Source: Bacillota bacterium
GTDB lineage: Bacteria; Bacillota; Desulfotomaculia; Desulfotomaculales; Desulforudaceae
Assembly (NCBI GenBank): GCA_040757205.1
Contig: JBFLXL010000009.1
Span: 1 to 64,000 of the forward strand
Length of the DNA: 64,000 bases
Direction of reading: 5' to 3'
Part shown: one piece after another, positions 1 through 8,063 of the stretch
How the letters are laid out: each line of letters starts with the position of its first letter
Position numbering within the stretch: the first letter of the stretch is position 1
Translations under genes and position numbers: made by a program
Notes under the pieces: model-generated
What the model was told of the DNA's origin: nothing
What the model saw: only the letters and a program-made list of their open reading frames with translations
The model's database searches: none

Positions 1-81
1 GGCAAGGACCCGCTCCATGATGTCCAGTCTCCTGGCTTCCTTGGGTTTCAAGAAAACGTCTCCCTTCTTCATGAGTGACAT
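1..81 (-). mobile_element. 5' fragment of a transposase-like gene, cut by the window edge
   Basis: An open frame starts at an ATG at 81 on the minus strand (a second in-frame ATG lies at 72) and stays open for 27 codons to base 1. The visible peptide has the features MKKGDVFLKPKEARR followed by LDIMERVLA. This resembles the N-terminus of ISNCY/IS1202-like transposases, where a short leader of this kind precedes a helix-turn-helix domain. That assignment is by recollection of the family and cannot be confirmed from 27 residues. The rest of the gene would lie to the left of the window. Confidence 0.45.
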
Positions 82-118
82 TTTCTCAGACCGCTTACGG
101 GGTGACAATATCACAGGC
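74..118. repeat. Repeated GTGACAWWWTC motif, possible insertion-sequence end
   Basis: GTGACATTTTCTCAG at about 76-90 is followed 26 bases on by GGTGACAATATCAC at about 102-115. Two spaced copies of a TGACA-type motif just upstream of a transposase-like start fit the end of an insertion sequence, so the element may end near 118. No second end or target duplication is visible inside the window. Confidence 0.3.
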
Positions 119-143
119 CAACAACACAGAGGAAAGATTGGGC

Positions 144-172
144 TTGATCTTCCACCGTGTGGGTGATACAAT
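144..172 (+). promoter_or_regulatory. Sigma-A-type promoter of rplU-rpmA
   Basis: TTGATC at 144-149 (4/6 to the consensus) is separated by 17 bases from TACAAT at 167-172 (5/6). Transcription would begin near 179 and leave a leader of about 90 bases before rplU. The leader has a small GTGC/GCAC hairpin near 180-196, where an L21 autoregulatory leader would be expected, but I could not match it to the known L21 leader structure. The promoter lies only about 25 bases from the possible insertion-sequence end. Confidence 0.5.
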
Positions 173-269
173 ATAACTCGTGCATGACCGCACGGAAGAG
201 GTTTAAAAGCGGTGCGACCGGCGCCCACCCCGTTCCGGCGAGTCCTTAAAAAAAACAGAGGGGGTAAAC

Positions 270-581
270 ATGTACGCGATTATTGAAACCGGCGGCAAGC
301 AGTTGTGCGTCCGCGAAGGAGACACGGTACGGGTTGAAAAGCTCGCGGCCGAAAACGGCGCCCAAGTCCTTTTCGACCGGGTGCTTTTAGTCAGCACGGA
401 CGAAGGCGTGAAGATCGGCCGGCCGCTGGTCCCGGGCGCCCGGGTGACCGGCCGGGTGCAGAAACAGGGGCGCGCCAAGAAGATTATTGTTTTCAAGTAC
501 AAGTCCAAGAAGAACTACCGGCGCAAGCAGGGGCACCGTCAGCCCTACACGCAGGTGGTAGTGGAGAAGATTGAGTTTTAG
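270..581 (+). CDS. rplU: 50S ribosomal protein L21
   Basis: A 103-residue protein of the usual L21 length. It begins [11 protein letters not shown] and has the conserved GGKQ start and the basic C-terminal region with [17 protein letters not shown], which contacts 23S rRNA domain VI. It is a component of the large ribosomal subunit. The ATG is preceded by the strong ribosome binding site AGAGGGGG. It is the first gene of a two-gene unit with rpmA, 22 bases downstream. The small cysteine protease gene (prp/ysxB) that usually separates rplU from rpmA in Firmicutes is absent. Confidence 0.97.
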   Translation: MYAIIETGGKQLCVREGDTVRVEKLAAENGAQVLFDRVLLVSTDEGVKIGRPLVPGARVTGRVQKQGRAKKIIVFKYKSKKNYRRKQGHRQPYTQVVVEKIEF

Positions 582-603
582 TCCATTGGGGAGGTGACAA
601 AAA

Positions 604-867
604 ATGGCCCATAAAAAGGGAGTAGGCAGCTCAAGGAACGGCCGGGATTCAAGGGCCCAGCGCCTGGGAGTCAAGCGGGGCGATGGGCAGTTTGTCACGG
701 CCGGGAGCATTATCATCAGGCAGCGGGGGACCAGGGTCCATCCCGGGCGCAACGTGGGGATCGGCGGCGACGACACCCTGTTCGCCAAGACGGACGGGTA
801 TGTCAGTTTCCAGCGCCAGGGCAAGGACCGCAAGACGGTCAACATAGTTCCCGCCGCCACCCTGTAG
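604..867 (+). CDS. rpmA: 50S ribosomal protein L27, without the Firmicutes N-terminal extension
   Basis: An 87-residue L27 starting [16 protein letters not shown], so the flexible tail that reaches the peptidyl transferase centre is exposed directly. In many Firmicutes L27 is made with an extra leader of about 9 residues that the protease Prp removes. Here an in-frame TGA at 595-597 immediately precedes the ATG, so no leader can be encoded, which agrees with the missing prp gene. The ribosome binding site is GGGGAGGTG. The usual next gene, obg, is not here; a rho-independent terminator follows instead. Confidence 0.97.
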   Translation: MAHKKGVGSSRNGRDSRAQRLGVKRGDGQFVTAGSIIIRQRGTRVHPGRNVGIGGDDTLFAKTDGYVSFQRQGKDRKTVNIVPAATL

Positions 868-883
868 CGGCGTCTGTTCAGGG

Positions 884-914
884 GCCAGCCTTTAACCGGG
901 CTGGCTTTTGTTTT
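884..914 (+). terminator. Rho-independent terminator after rpmA
   Basis: A perfect 7-bp stem, GCCAGCC (884-890) with GGCTGGC (899-905), has an 8-base loop and is followed by TTTTGTTTT. It ends the rplU-rpmA unit. Confidence 0.85.
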
Positions 915-932
915 GTCGGGGAGGTTTTGAGA

Positions 933-2015
933 ATGTGGACCCCCGGAGGGCTCGCCACCGGAATCGGCAGTCTGCCGTACACGAGTCCGGAGCAGGCACT
1001 GAATCTCGTGGCGGCGTACTTGCCGGACATGCCCCACTGGCCGCAACTGCCCGGTTTGGGCCCGCAGGAGGGTTTCGTGCTCCAGTTCCTGTGCCCCCTG
1101 CTGGAAACCGGGCTTTTGGAGCAAAACGGAGACAAGGTTTGCTTTGCCACCGGCGCCCCCGACTGGCCCGAACGGATGGCCGCGTTCTATGCGCTGTACC
1201 TGGCGGCGGAGGAAGGTGACCGGGAGGCCCTGGAGCGGTTCGCCATCCCGCGGGAGGCGGCCTCGGGGTTTCACGCCTTCTTGGAACGAGCCCCGGCCGG
1301 ACCGGCTGGTTTTGTGAAAGGACAGGTCGTGGGGCCGCTGACCGCCGCCTTTCAGTTGACCGATGCCGAGGGCCGTCCCGCGTATTACGATGAACAATTG
1401 CGTGACCTGGTGGTCAAGAATCTGGCGCTTCAGGGCCGCTGGCAGGCGCAAGCGCTGAAGGGGATCGGCGCTCACGTGCTGGTCTTTGTGGATGAGCCGG
1501 GAGTGAGTGTCTACGGGCAGTCGACGTACATTACGGTAACCCGTGAGATGATCGTGGATGATCTGAAGGCCGTCGTCGCCGGCATCCGGATGGCGGGGGC
1601 GAAGTCCGGCATCCACTCGTGCGCCGCCGTCGATTGGAGCATCCTGATGGACACCGGCACCGAGGTACTGAGCCTTGACGCGTACTGGTATTTTGATTCT
1701 CTGCTGCCGTACCGGGCCGAACTCAATGCCTTTTTGGCACGGGGCGGGGTGGTGGCCTGGGGCATAGTGCCCACCTCGGAGCAGGTGGAGACGCAAACCG
1801 TGGAGAGCTTAAGTACCAGGTTGGAAGGATTCTGGGAGGAGCTTTCCAGCCGGGGAATCTCCGCGGAGCGGTTGCGGCGGCAATGCTTGATCACCCCCAG
1901 CTGCGGCGCCGGCACACTGACGGAGGCCCTGGCCGAAAGGATCTACCGGTTGACGGCGGGCGTTTCGGAAGCACTGCGCGCCGGCGGTGGAATTGCCGGG
2001 AGAGAAGGGTTTTGA
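933..2015 (+). CDS. MetE/UROD-like methyltransferase domain protein (cobalamin-independent methionine synthase family)
   Basis: A 360-residue protein matching only the C-terminal catalytic barrel of cobalamin-independent methionine synthase; full MetE is about 750 residues. It opens with GLATGIGSLPYTSPEQAL, typical of this short family. The zinc-site residues appear kept: IHSC near residue 227 supplies His and Cys, and TPSCGAGT near residue 317 supplies the later Cys. It probably moves a methyl group from a corrinoid or folate donor to a thiol, but the substrate cannot be read from sequence. The ATG at 933 is chosen because GGGGAGG ends 8 bases upstream; an in-frame TTG at 927 is too close to it. 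The next gene starts 7 bases after the stop. Confidence 0.7.
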   Translation: MWTPGGLATGIGSLPYTSPEQALNLVAAYLPDMPHWPQLPGLGPQEGFVLQFLCPLLETGLLEQNGDKVCFATGAPDWPERMAAFYALYLAAEEGDREALERFAIPREAASGFHAFLERAPAGPAGFVKGQVVGPLTAAFQLTDAEGRPAYYDEQLRDLVVKNLALQGRWQAQALKGIGAHVLVFVDEPGVSVYGQSTYITVTREMIVDDLKAVVAGIRMAGAKSGIHSCAAVDWSILMDTGTEVLSLDAYWYFDSLLPYRAELNAFLARGGVVAWGIVPTSEQVETQTVESLSTRLEGFWEELSSRGISAERLRRQCLITPSCGAGTLTEALAERIYRLTAGVSEALRAGGGIAGREGF

Positions 2016-2021
2016 TGCCCG

Positions 2022-2825
2022 TTGCCGGTTGACTACCACCTCCACACCTTCCGGTGCGGGCACGCCCGGGGCCGGATGGCCGACTACGTCCGGGTGGCCC
2101 GCAAGCGTGGTTTGCGTGAAATCGGGTTCGCCGACCACATTCCGTTGTATTTTTGCCCTCCCGAAAGGCGCCCCTCCGGTCTGGCCATGACCGAATCCGA
2201 GTTGCCGCAGTACGTGGACGACGTGCTGGCTCTGCGGGCGGCCAACCCGGATCTGCCGGTCAGGCTGGGGATCGAGGCCGATTTCGTGCCGGGCCGGGAG
2301 GCCGAACTGGCGGCGCTTTTGTCGGGATACCCTTTCGACTATGTGCTGGGTTCGGTTCACTATATAGACGGCTGGGGCTTCGACCAACCCGAACTTCTGG
2401 ACGGCTACCGGAACTGGGACTCCGAGGCGCTCTACCGGCGCTATTTCATGCTGGTGCAGGAGGCAGCCCGTTCCGGTCTTTTCGATGTCCTGGCCCACCC
2501 GGACCTGCTGAAGAAATTCGGTTGCCGGCCAAGCGGCGACCTGACGGCGCTCTACCGGGAGACGGCTTCTGTCATCGCCGGATCCGGCATCTGTGTTGAA
2601 GTAAATACCGCGGGCTTGAGGGCCCCCGTGGCCGAAATCTACCCGCATCCAGCTTTTCTTACCGCCTGCCGTGAGCTGAACATCCCGGTGACGCTGGGTT
2701 CTGACGCCCACCGTCCGGAAGAAGTCGGTTTCGGCTGCCACGAGGCCGTGACCCTGCTGCGGGGGGCCGGGTACGACCGGCTGGCCGTCTTCAGAAAGCG
2801 CGAAAGGCATTTGGTGCCGCTGTAG
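2022..2825 (+). CDS. PHP-domain phosphatase, histidinol-phosphatase (HisK/HisJ) family
   Basis: A 267-residue PHP-superfamily protein, the normal length for HisK-type histidinol-phosphatase. The metal-binding motifs are visible: YHLHTFRCGH at the N-terminus, GFADH near residue 37, GSVHYID near residue 111, AHPDL near residue 160 and LGSDAHRP near residue 226. The family dephosphorylates L-histidinol phosphate in histidine biosynthesis, but no other his gene is nearby, so the substrate is only probable. The TTG start at 2022 follows GGGAGAGAAGGG; the ATG at 2015 meets a stop after five codons. It is probably cotranscribed with the MetE-like gene. Confidence 0.8.
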   Translation: MPVDYHLHTFRCGHARGRMADYVRVARKRGLREIGFADHIPLYFCPPERRPSGLAMTESELPQYVDDVLALRAANPDLPVRLGIEADFVPGREAELAALLSGYPFDYVLGSVHYIDGWGFDQPELLDGYRNWDSEALYRRYFMLVQEAARSGLFDVLAHPDLLKKFGCRPSGDLTALYRETASVIAGSGICVEVNTAGLRAPVAEIYPHPAFLTACRELNIPVTLGSDAHRPEEVGFGCHEAVTLLRGAGYDRLAVFRKRERHLVPL

Positions 2826-2877
2826 GAAACCTAGAATTCAAGGCCGGCGCTTTTTACGCCGCTGGCCCCGGCCCCGG

Positions 2878-2906
2878 GCATATTGTCCGCACCCCTCCCG
2901 TATATT
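2878..2906 (+). promoter_or_regulatory. Possible sigma-E-type promoter
   Basis: GCATATT at 2878-2884 matches the sigma-E -35 element. After exactly 14 bases comes CGTATATT at 2899-2906, which is 5/8 to CATACAMT. The -35 and spacing equal those before ytxC and pdaB in this window, but the -10 is weak. Transcription would start near 2914, just ahead of the LolA-like gene. Confidence 0.35.
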
Positions 2907-2937
2907 GTAAGCAAATGTTTGAGGTGGTGGGCGGAAA

Positions 2938-3681
2938 ATGAGGCGGCAAAGCCGAAAGGCGCCGGAAAGACTTGGTTGGAAGCGGCTGACGGTGCTGGTA
3001 TGCGCGGGATTGCTGGTGGTGGCGGCGGTGGGCGCAAGCGCCTTCAACCGGACTACGTCCCAGGCTCCCGGCGGCCCTCCGGAAGCGGCGCGTGAACAGG
3101 TGCAACGTGAGCTGGAGGCGCTGCTGGTCAGGAGCGCCGACATAGACGGACTCCACTACCGGCAGGTGACCAACTACCCCCTGTGGTCGTACGAAACACG
3201 GGTCTGGTTACAGGGTGACTGGGTAAAGACCGAGACGATGGTCGACGGGCAGAGCTTGGTTTTACTGGTGGACACCGCCCGGGGCGAACTGTTGTCCTAC
3301 GACGCCGCCGAAAGCACGGCGACGCGGATGAGGCTGGGCGATGGGGAAGCGAGTGTTCCGGAGACACTGCCGGACTACGTGCGCGGCCTGAACCCCGCCG
3401 AGTGGGTTCCGGGCGAGGTCACATTCCTGGACGGCCTGCGCTGCCGGAAGTTCACCCGGGAAGAGGCCCGGGGGGCGACGGTGCTCTACCTGTGGGAGGA
3501 ATACGGTCTGCCCCTGCGGGTGGAAAACGTGGCGGACGGCGGCTTCACCGTAGTGGAGTTCAAGGACCTGGAAGTCGGATTGGTACCTGACGACGTCTTC
3601 GCCCTTCCGGCCGGGGTGGATGTCACCGACTTCTGGGAGGAAGAGGCGCCGGGCGACTACGGCGAGAACACAAAACGCTAA
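2938..3681 (+). CDS. Exported LolA/MucB-like protein
   Basis: A 247-residue protein with a basic N-terminus and one hydrophobic segment at about residues 17-38, followed by an outside domain. The body has the alternating beta-strand pattern of the LolA/MucB/RseB fold, for example YETRVWLQGDWVKTET and a C-terminal stretch with GLPLRVENV and FTVVEFKDLEVG. Such proteins bind lipid or act as envelope sensors; in Gram-positive spore formers many are uncharacterised sporulation or envelope proteins. GAGGTGGTGGG precedes the ATG. A possible sigma-E promoter just upstream hints at mother-cell expression, but this is inference. The exact function is unknown. Confidence 0.6.
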   Translation: MRRQSRKAPERLGWKRLTVLVCAGLLVVAAVGASAFNRTTSQAPGGPPEAAREQVQRELEALLVRSADIDGLHYRQVTNYPLWSYETRVWLQGDWVKTETMVDGQSLVLLVDTARGELLSYDAAESTATRMRLGDGEASVPETLPDYVRGLNPAEWVPGEVTFLDGLRCRKFTREEARGATVLYLWEEYGLPLRVENVADGGFTVVEFKDLEVGLVPDDVFALPAGVDVTDFWEEEAPGDYGENTKR

Positions 3682-3710
3682 AAGTCAAATAAAGAATATC
3701 TGCTGCCCTG

Positions 3711-3742
3711 AAAGGGCTTTCCCGCATGGAAGGCTCTTTTTT
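3711..3742 (+). terminator. Rho-independent terminator
   Basis: AAAGGGCTTTCC (3711-3722) pairs with GGAAGGCTCTTT (3728-3739) through 12 bp including two G-U pairs, with a 5-base loop and a T run to 3742. It separates the LolA-like gene from the division cluster. Confidence 0.7.
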
Positions 3743-3790
3743 GGTTCAACCGCCGGCGCAAAAACCTTTTTATATTTTTAGGAATTAATT

Positions 3791-3818
3791 GCAGGATTTC
3801 TCTTGTCAAAGGCCGAAG
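3791..3818 (+). promoter_or_regulatory. Sigma-H-like promoter element before mraZ
   Basis: GCAGGATTT at 3791-3799 fully matches the sigma-H -35 RNAGGAWWW. After 12 bases comes GCCGAAG at 3812-3818, one base off RNNGAAT. It is the loosest member of the GCAGGA-N17-GAAT family in this window, with one extra spacer base. Transcription from here would begin downstream of the TTG at 3803 and so supports the GTG at 3866 as the mraZ start. Confidence 0.4.
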
Positions 3819-3865
3819 AGTGGTTTAAAGTGGGGGAAAGTGGAGGAAATAACGGCGGGCGGGGG

Positions 3866-4312
3866 GTGGCCGTCCTGTTTATTGGGGAGTACTTGCACAC
3901 CATGGATAATAAGGGGCGGCTCTTCATACCGGCCCGCTTTCGTGAGGGCCTGGGGCTGGTTTTTGTCGTCACCAAGGGACTGGACCGCTGTCTGTTTCTG
4001 TATTCCCGGCCGGAATGGGAATTGATGGAAAAGAAACTGCGCAAGCTGCCGTTGGCCAGGGCGGAGGCCCGGGCTTTCACGCGGCTGTTTTTTTCGGGCG
4101 CGGCCGAACTGGAGGCCGATAAGCAGGGCCGGGTTTTGCTGCCGGCCGCGCTGCGCGATTATGCGCGGCTGGAAAAGGACGTGATGGTCCTGGGTGTTTC
4201 GTCCCGGGTGGAAATCTGGGCGCGCGAGGAGTGGGAGCGGTACAGCTCGGAAGCAGCGGCGGCCTACGAGGAAACCGCCGAGAAGATCGTGGACTACGAC
4301 CTGGACCTGTAA
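3866..4312 (+). CDS. mraZ: Transcriptional regulator MraZ
   Basis: A 148-residue MraZ, the usual size, with two AbrB-like swapped-hairpin DNA-binding repeats: FIGEYLHTMDNKGRLFIPARFRE at the N-terminus and a second one near residues 78-100 with the same DKQGRVLLPAALRDY pattern. MraZ forms a ring and binds repeats in the promoter of the division cluster to control it. The GTG at 3866 is chosen because it gives the family N-terminus MAVLFIGEY; the longer frame from TTG 3803 adds 21 residues that the family lacks and begins inside the presumed promoter. It heads the mra/fts/mur cluster. Confidence 0.92.
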   Translation: MAVLFIGEYLHTMDNKGRLFIPARFREGLGLVFVVTKGLDRCLFLYSRPEWELMEKKLRKLPLARAEARAFTRLFFSGAAELEADKQGRVLLPAALRDYARLEKDVMVLGVSSRVEIWAREEWERYSSEAAAAYEETAEKIVDYDLDL

Positions 4313-4336
4313 TGCCGTGCACTGCGGGGTAGGCCC

Positions 4337-5299
4337 ATGACCCTGACCGGTTTTCACCACCAACCGGTGATGCTCCGGGAGGTCCTGGAGTGGCTGGATC
4401 CGAAGCCTGGCGGGACCTACGTGGACTGTACCCTTGGAGGGGGCGGGCACGCGCTCGGTATCCTGGAACGAACCGGAGGCCGGGGCCTCCTGGTGGGGAT
4501 GGACCGGGACGCGGACGCGCTGGCCGCGGCCGCCTTCCGGCTGGCCGGATATGGTGGAGGGGTGCGGCTGGTGCAGGCCGATTTCAGGGAACTTTCGGCT
4601 GTTCTCCAGCGGTTCGGGACCGGCCTGGTACAGGGAATTCTCTATGACCTGGGTGTTTCCTCGCACCAGCTGGACACGGCGTCCCGCGGGTTCGGTTACC
4701 GGCAGGACGCGCCCTTGGACATGCGGATGGACTCCGGCAAAGGCGTCACCGCCGCCGACCTGGTGAACCGGTTGCCGGAAGATGAGTTGTCCGGCTTGAT
4801 AAGAGCATACGGCGAGGAACGCTGGTCCCGGCGCATTGCGTCCTTTATCGCCCGGGAGCGGAAAAGGGAGCCGATTATGACCACCGGACGCTTGGCGGAG
4901 CTGATCAAGGAGGCCGTCCCGGCGCGGGCGCGGCGTACCGGACCGCACCCCGCCCGGCGCACCTTCCAGGCCCTGCGCATTGCCGTGAACGATGAATTGG
5001 GGGCCCTGAAGACCTCGTTGCACCAAGCGGTGGATCTGCTGGCCGCGGGAGGCAGGGTCGTGGTCTTAAGTTATCACTCGCTGGAGGACCGGTTGGTGAA
5101 GGACGTTTTTCGGGAGTTCGCGATACACTGCAAGTGTCCTCCGGGACTGCCGGAGTGCCGTTGCGGGGTGGTGCCCCGGCTGGAGATCCTGACTCCCCGG
5201 CCACGGGTGCCGGAGGAGGACGAGGTTCTGGCCAACCCCCGGGCCCGAAGCGCCAAATTGCGGGCGGCCCGGAAGCCGGCCGGCGTTCTAAAGGACTGA
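4337..5299 (+). CDS. rsmH: 16S rRNA (cytosine-1402 N4)-methyltransferase
   Basis: A 320-residue protein of normal length. It begins with [15 protein letters not shown], has the S-adenosylmethionine motif [10 protein letters not shown] near residue 32, [10 protein letters not shown] near residue 105 and the C-terminal [11 protein letters not shown] motif of RsmH. It methylates N4 of C1402 in the ribosomal P site, using S-adenosylmethionine. It follows mraZ by 24 bases, the standard order in division clusters. Confidence 0.96.
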   Translation: MTLTGFHHQPVMLREVLEWLDPKPGGTYVDCTLGGGGHALGILERTGGRGLLVGMDRDADALAAAAFRLAGYGGGVRLVQADFRELSAVLQRFGTGLVQGILYDLGVSSHQLDTASRGFGYRQDAPLDMRMDSGKGVTAADLVNRLPEDELSGLIRAYGEERWSRRIASFIARERKREPIMTTGRLAELIKEAVPARARRTGPHPARRTFQALRIAVNDELGALKTSLHQAVDLLAAGGRVVVLSYHSLEDRLVKDVFREFAIHCKCPPGLPECRCGVVPRLEILTPRPRVPEEDEVLANPRARSAKLRAARKPAGVLKD

Positions 5300-5312
5300 G
5301 AGGTGAATAGGC

Positions 5313-5822
5313 TTGATAGTAGCGCGGGAAAGGGCTGATTACGGTCTGGAGGCACACCGGCGGAGTGTGTCGGCCCAAGTCCGGTCCGGTGCAGGGAAAA
5401 AGGCGCGTCTTTCCCTGATGGTCACGGTGGTGTTTGCGTTCGTGCTCGCCGCCGCGTTCAGTTATGCAAACACTTATACCATGAATGTAAGTTACCAGGC
5501 CCAAAAAATTGAGAAGAACATCGGGATGCTGGAGGCGGAAAACCAGAGCCTGAGGACGGCGATCAACCGGCTGGATTCCCTGCCCCGGGTCGAAATGCTG
5601 GCCGTGACCCAACTGGGGATGGTCCGTCCCACCCCGAACGATATGCTTTTTGTGGCTGTCGGCGACTCCGGTCTGACCGCTTTTTCCGGTGCCGCTGATC
5701 CGGAACCGACCAAACCCGCCTACGCCGTTACCGGTTCAAATCCGGAGGAGCGTGGGCTGCCGGGAGGGAAGCCGAGCGATCCGGGAATACTCCAGGCCTT
5801 TCTGAATCTGGTCGTCCGCTAG
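5313..5822 (+). CDS. ftsL: Cell division protein FtsL
   Basis: A 169-residue bitopic protein: a cytoplasmic part of about 32 residues, one membrane segment at about residues 33-53, then a coiled coil with QKIEKNIGMLEAENQSLRTA and the conserved short region around MLAVTQLGMVRP. FtsL forms a complex with FtsQ/DivIB and FtsB/DivIC that activates septal peptidoglycan synthesis. The proline- and glycine-rich C-terminal 40 residues are longer than in many homologues. The TTG start has GAGAGGTG upstream. Position between rsmH and the transpeptidase gene is the main support, since FtsL diverges quickly. Confidence 0.85.
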   Translation: MIVARERADYGLEAHRRSVSAQVRSGAGKKARLSLMVTVVFAFVLAAAFSYANTYTMNVSYQAQKIEKNIGMLEAENQSLRTAINRLDSLPRVEMLAVTQLGMVRPTPNDMLFVAVGDSGLTAFSGAADPEPTKPAYAVTGSNPEERGLPGGKPSDPGILQAFLNLVVR

Positions 5823-5867
5823 CCGCAAAGGCACAAGGCAAAAGCTTATACGGACGGGAGGGGCGGT

Positions 5868-8063
5868 ATGCAGACCACCAGAATCATCATGCGCAAGCGC
5901 ATCCTTTTGCTCCTCCTGGCGAGTACGGTCGTGTTTTTTCTTTTGTCCCTGCGCCTGGCATACATCCAGTTCTTCCTGGGAGAGCAGCTGCGGAAGGAAG
6001 CCCTGGAGAACAGGATGCGTGATATTCCGGTGGAGGCCAAGCGGGGAACGATCTACGACCGTAACGGAAAAGAACTCGTAACCAGCATCAGTGTCGACTC
6101 GGTGTTCGCCGTTCCCTCTCAGATCGAGAACCAGGGCGAAACCGCCCAGAAGGTGGCCGTGGTGCTGGACATGGACGTTGACCGTGTCCGCCGGCTGATC
6201 ACCAAGCCGGAGTCGTTCGTCTGGATCAAACGCAAGGTCGATTTCCGGACCGCCCAGGAACTAAAATCCCTGAAACTGCCCGGCATTGAGTTCGTCGAGG
6301 AGAGCCGGCGCGGCTACCTGAAAGACGGTCTGGCCGCACATGTTCTGGGTTTCGTGGGCATTGACAACCAGGGCCTGACCGGCATCGAGAACACGTGTGA
6401 CGCCGACCTGCGCGGGATTCCCGGCCGAATCGTCATGGAGTACGACGCCGTCGGGCGCCAGATTCCCAGCGCCGTGCACAAGTACTACCCGCCGGTGCAA
6501 GGGCACGCCTTGTTTTTGACGCTGGATGAGACAGTTCAGTACTTCGTGGAGCGTGAACTGGACCGGCTGGTGGACACCTACCAGCCCAGGTACGCGGTCA
6601 TCATCGTCATGGACCCGCAGACCGGCGAGATTCTGGGGATGGGGAACCGTCCCACCTTCGACCCCAACCGCTGGGCCGACCAAGCCGAATCCGTCTGGGA
6701 CCGGAACCCGGCGATCTGGTACAATTACGAACCCGGATCGACCTTCAAGATCATCACCCTCGCGGCGGCCCTGGAAGAGGGTAGCGTCAACAAAAACCGC
6801 CGTTTTTACGACCCAGGCCACATCAAGGTCGCCGACCGGAACATCAGGTGCTGGAAAGCCGGCGGCCACGGCAGCCAGACGTTTGAAGAAGTGATTCAGA
6901 ACTCTTGCAACCCGGGCTTCATTGAGATCGGCCTGGGTATCGGTATCGATCCTTTCTACAAGTATCTGCATGGTTTCGGTTTTGGTGCGCCCACGGGAAT
7001 CGGCCTGCCCGGCGAGGCGCACGGCATCATGATTCCGCAGAAGCAGGCCACCAACTTAAACCTGGCCGCCATGTCCATCGGCCAGTCCATTGCCGTGACC
7101 CCGACCCAGTTGACCGCGGCGGTGGCGGCGGTGGCTAACGGGGGTGAACTTCTACAGCCGCAATTGGTAAAAAAAGTGGTCGATCACGATGGCAAGGCGG
7201 TCCGCGAATCAAAGCCGAAAGTGGTGTGCCGGGTCATTTCCAACGAAACGGCGCGGGAGATGCAGACGCTCCTGGAGAACGTGGTGTTGCGGGGAACCGG
7301 AATGAACGCCCACGTGGACGGCTACCGGGTGGCCGGCAAGACCGGCACGGCCCAGGTCGTGGGGCCGGCCGGGGGCTACGTGTCCGGCCGGTACGTATCT
7401 TCATTCGTCGGTTTTGGGCCGGTTGACGACCCGCGGGCGGTCACCCTGATCATGGTCGTGGAACCGCAGGGCCCGATCTACTACGGCAGCCAGGTGGCGG
7501 CGCCGGCCTTCCGGAACGTGATGCAGGACGTGCTGCGGTACATGGGCCTTCAAGCCCGGGAGGATCTGCCGCGCCCCGAGAGACAGTGGATCTGGGTGGA
7601 ACCGCAGGAACCCAAGGACGTCAAAGTGCCGCAAGTGGTCAACCTACCGCTGGACGAAGCGGTGCTGGAACTGCGCGCCGCCAACCTGAATTTCATCACC
7701 CGCGGGGAGGGGAATATTGTACACGAGCAGGTGCCTGAAACCGGGGCGGTCGTCAAAGAGGGCACCACCGTGATTTTGAGCCTTAAGCCCGAACCGGTGG
7801 ATAAGCGCCGTCCGGTGACCGTACCTGATCTCGCCGGACTGACCATCAAGCAGGCCGGCACCCTGCTGGAAAGCCTGGATCTCCTGCTGGAGCCGTCCGG
7901 AAGCGGGGTGGCCGTACAGCAGTCCGCGGCGCCGGGGCAAAAGGTTGACAAGGGTACCGTGATAAAGGTAAAGTTTGAACGTCCGGCGGCGGGAGGTCCG
8001 CCCGGTCAGGAGACCAACGGCACCGGTGTTCCCGACCAATCCCCCCGGAGGGATGGCATTTGA
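5868..8063 (+). CDS. Septal penicillin-binding protein with PASTA domains (PBP2B/SpoVD type)
   Basis: A 731-residue class B penicillin-binding protein. One membrane anchor lies at about residues 10-32, followed by the dimerisation domain and the transpeptidase domain. The active-site motifs are STFK with Ser291, SCN at 346-348 and KTG at 491-493. Two PASTA domains follow from about residue 585 to 705, starting VKVPQVVNLPLDEA and VTVPDLAGLTIKQA. It crosslinks septal peptidoglycan, in vegetative division (PBP2B/FtsI) or in the spore cortex (SpoVD); both come from this locus in Firmicutes and a single copy may serve both. The stop overlaps the murE start. Confidence 0.92.
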   Translation: MQTTRIIMRKRILLLLLASTVVFFLLSLRLAYIQFFLGEQLRKEALENRMRDIPVEAKRGTIYDRNGKELVTSISVDSVFAVPSQIENQGETAQKVAVVLDMDVDRVRRLITKPESFVWIKRKVDFRTAQELKSLKLPGIEFVEESRRGYLKDGLAAHVLGFVGIDNQGLTGIENTCDADLRGIPGRIVMEYDAVGRQIPSAVHKYYPPVQGHALFLTLDETVQYFVERELDRLVDTYQPRYAVIIVMDPQTGEILGMGNRPTFDPNRWADQAESVWDRNPAIWYNYEPGSTFKIITLAAALEEGSVNKNRRFYDPGHIKVADRNIRCWKAGGHGSQTFEEVIQNSCNPGFIEIGLGIGIDPFYKYLHGFGFGAPTGIGLPGEAHGIMIPQKQATNLNLAAMSIGQSIAVTPTQLTAAVAAVANGGELLQPQLVKKVVDHDGKAVRESKPKVVCRVISNETAREMQTLLENVVLRGTGMNAHVDGYRVAGKTGTAQVVGPAGGYVSGRYVSSFVGFGPVDDPRAVTLIMVVEPQGPIYYGSQVAAPAFRNVMQDVLRYMGLQAREDLPRPERQWIWVEPQEPKDVKVPQVVNLPLDEAVLELRAANLNFITRGEGNIVHEQVPETGAVVKEGTTVILSLKPEPVDKRRPVTVPDLAGLTIKQAGTLLESLDLLLEPSGSGVAVQQSAAPGQKVDKGTVIKVKFERPAAGGPPGQETNGTGVPDQSPRRDGI

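Noticed and set aside
179-269. L21 autoregulatory leader
   Set aside because: Position is right, but I could not fit the known L21 leader pairing; a covariance-model search would decide.
387-1796. A 469-codon open frame on the minus strand over rplU, rpmA and the MetE-like gene
   Set aside because: It overlaps three well-supported genes, is rich in Arg, Pro and Gly, and has no family features; it is an antisense shadow of GC-rich DNA.
3806-5026. A 406-codon minus-strand frame over mraZ and rsmH
   Set aside because: Both plus-strand genes are intact and conserved; the frame has no recognisable domain.
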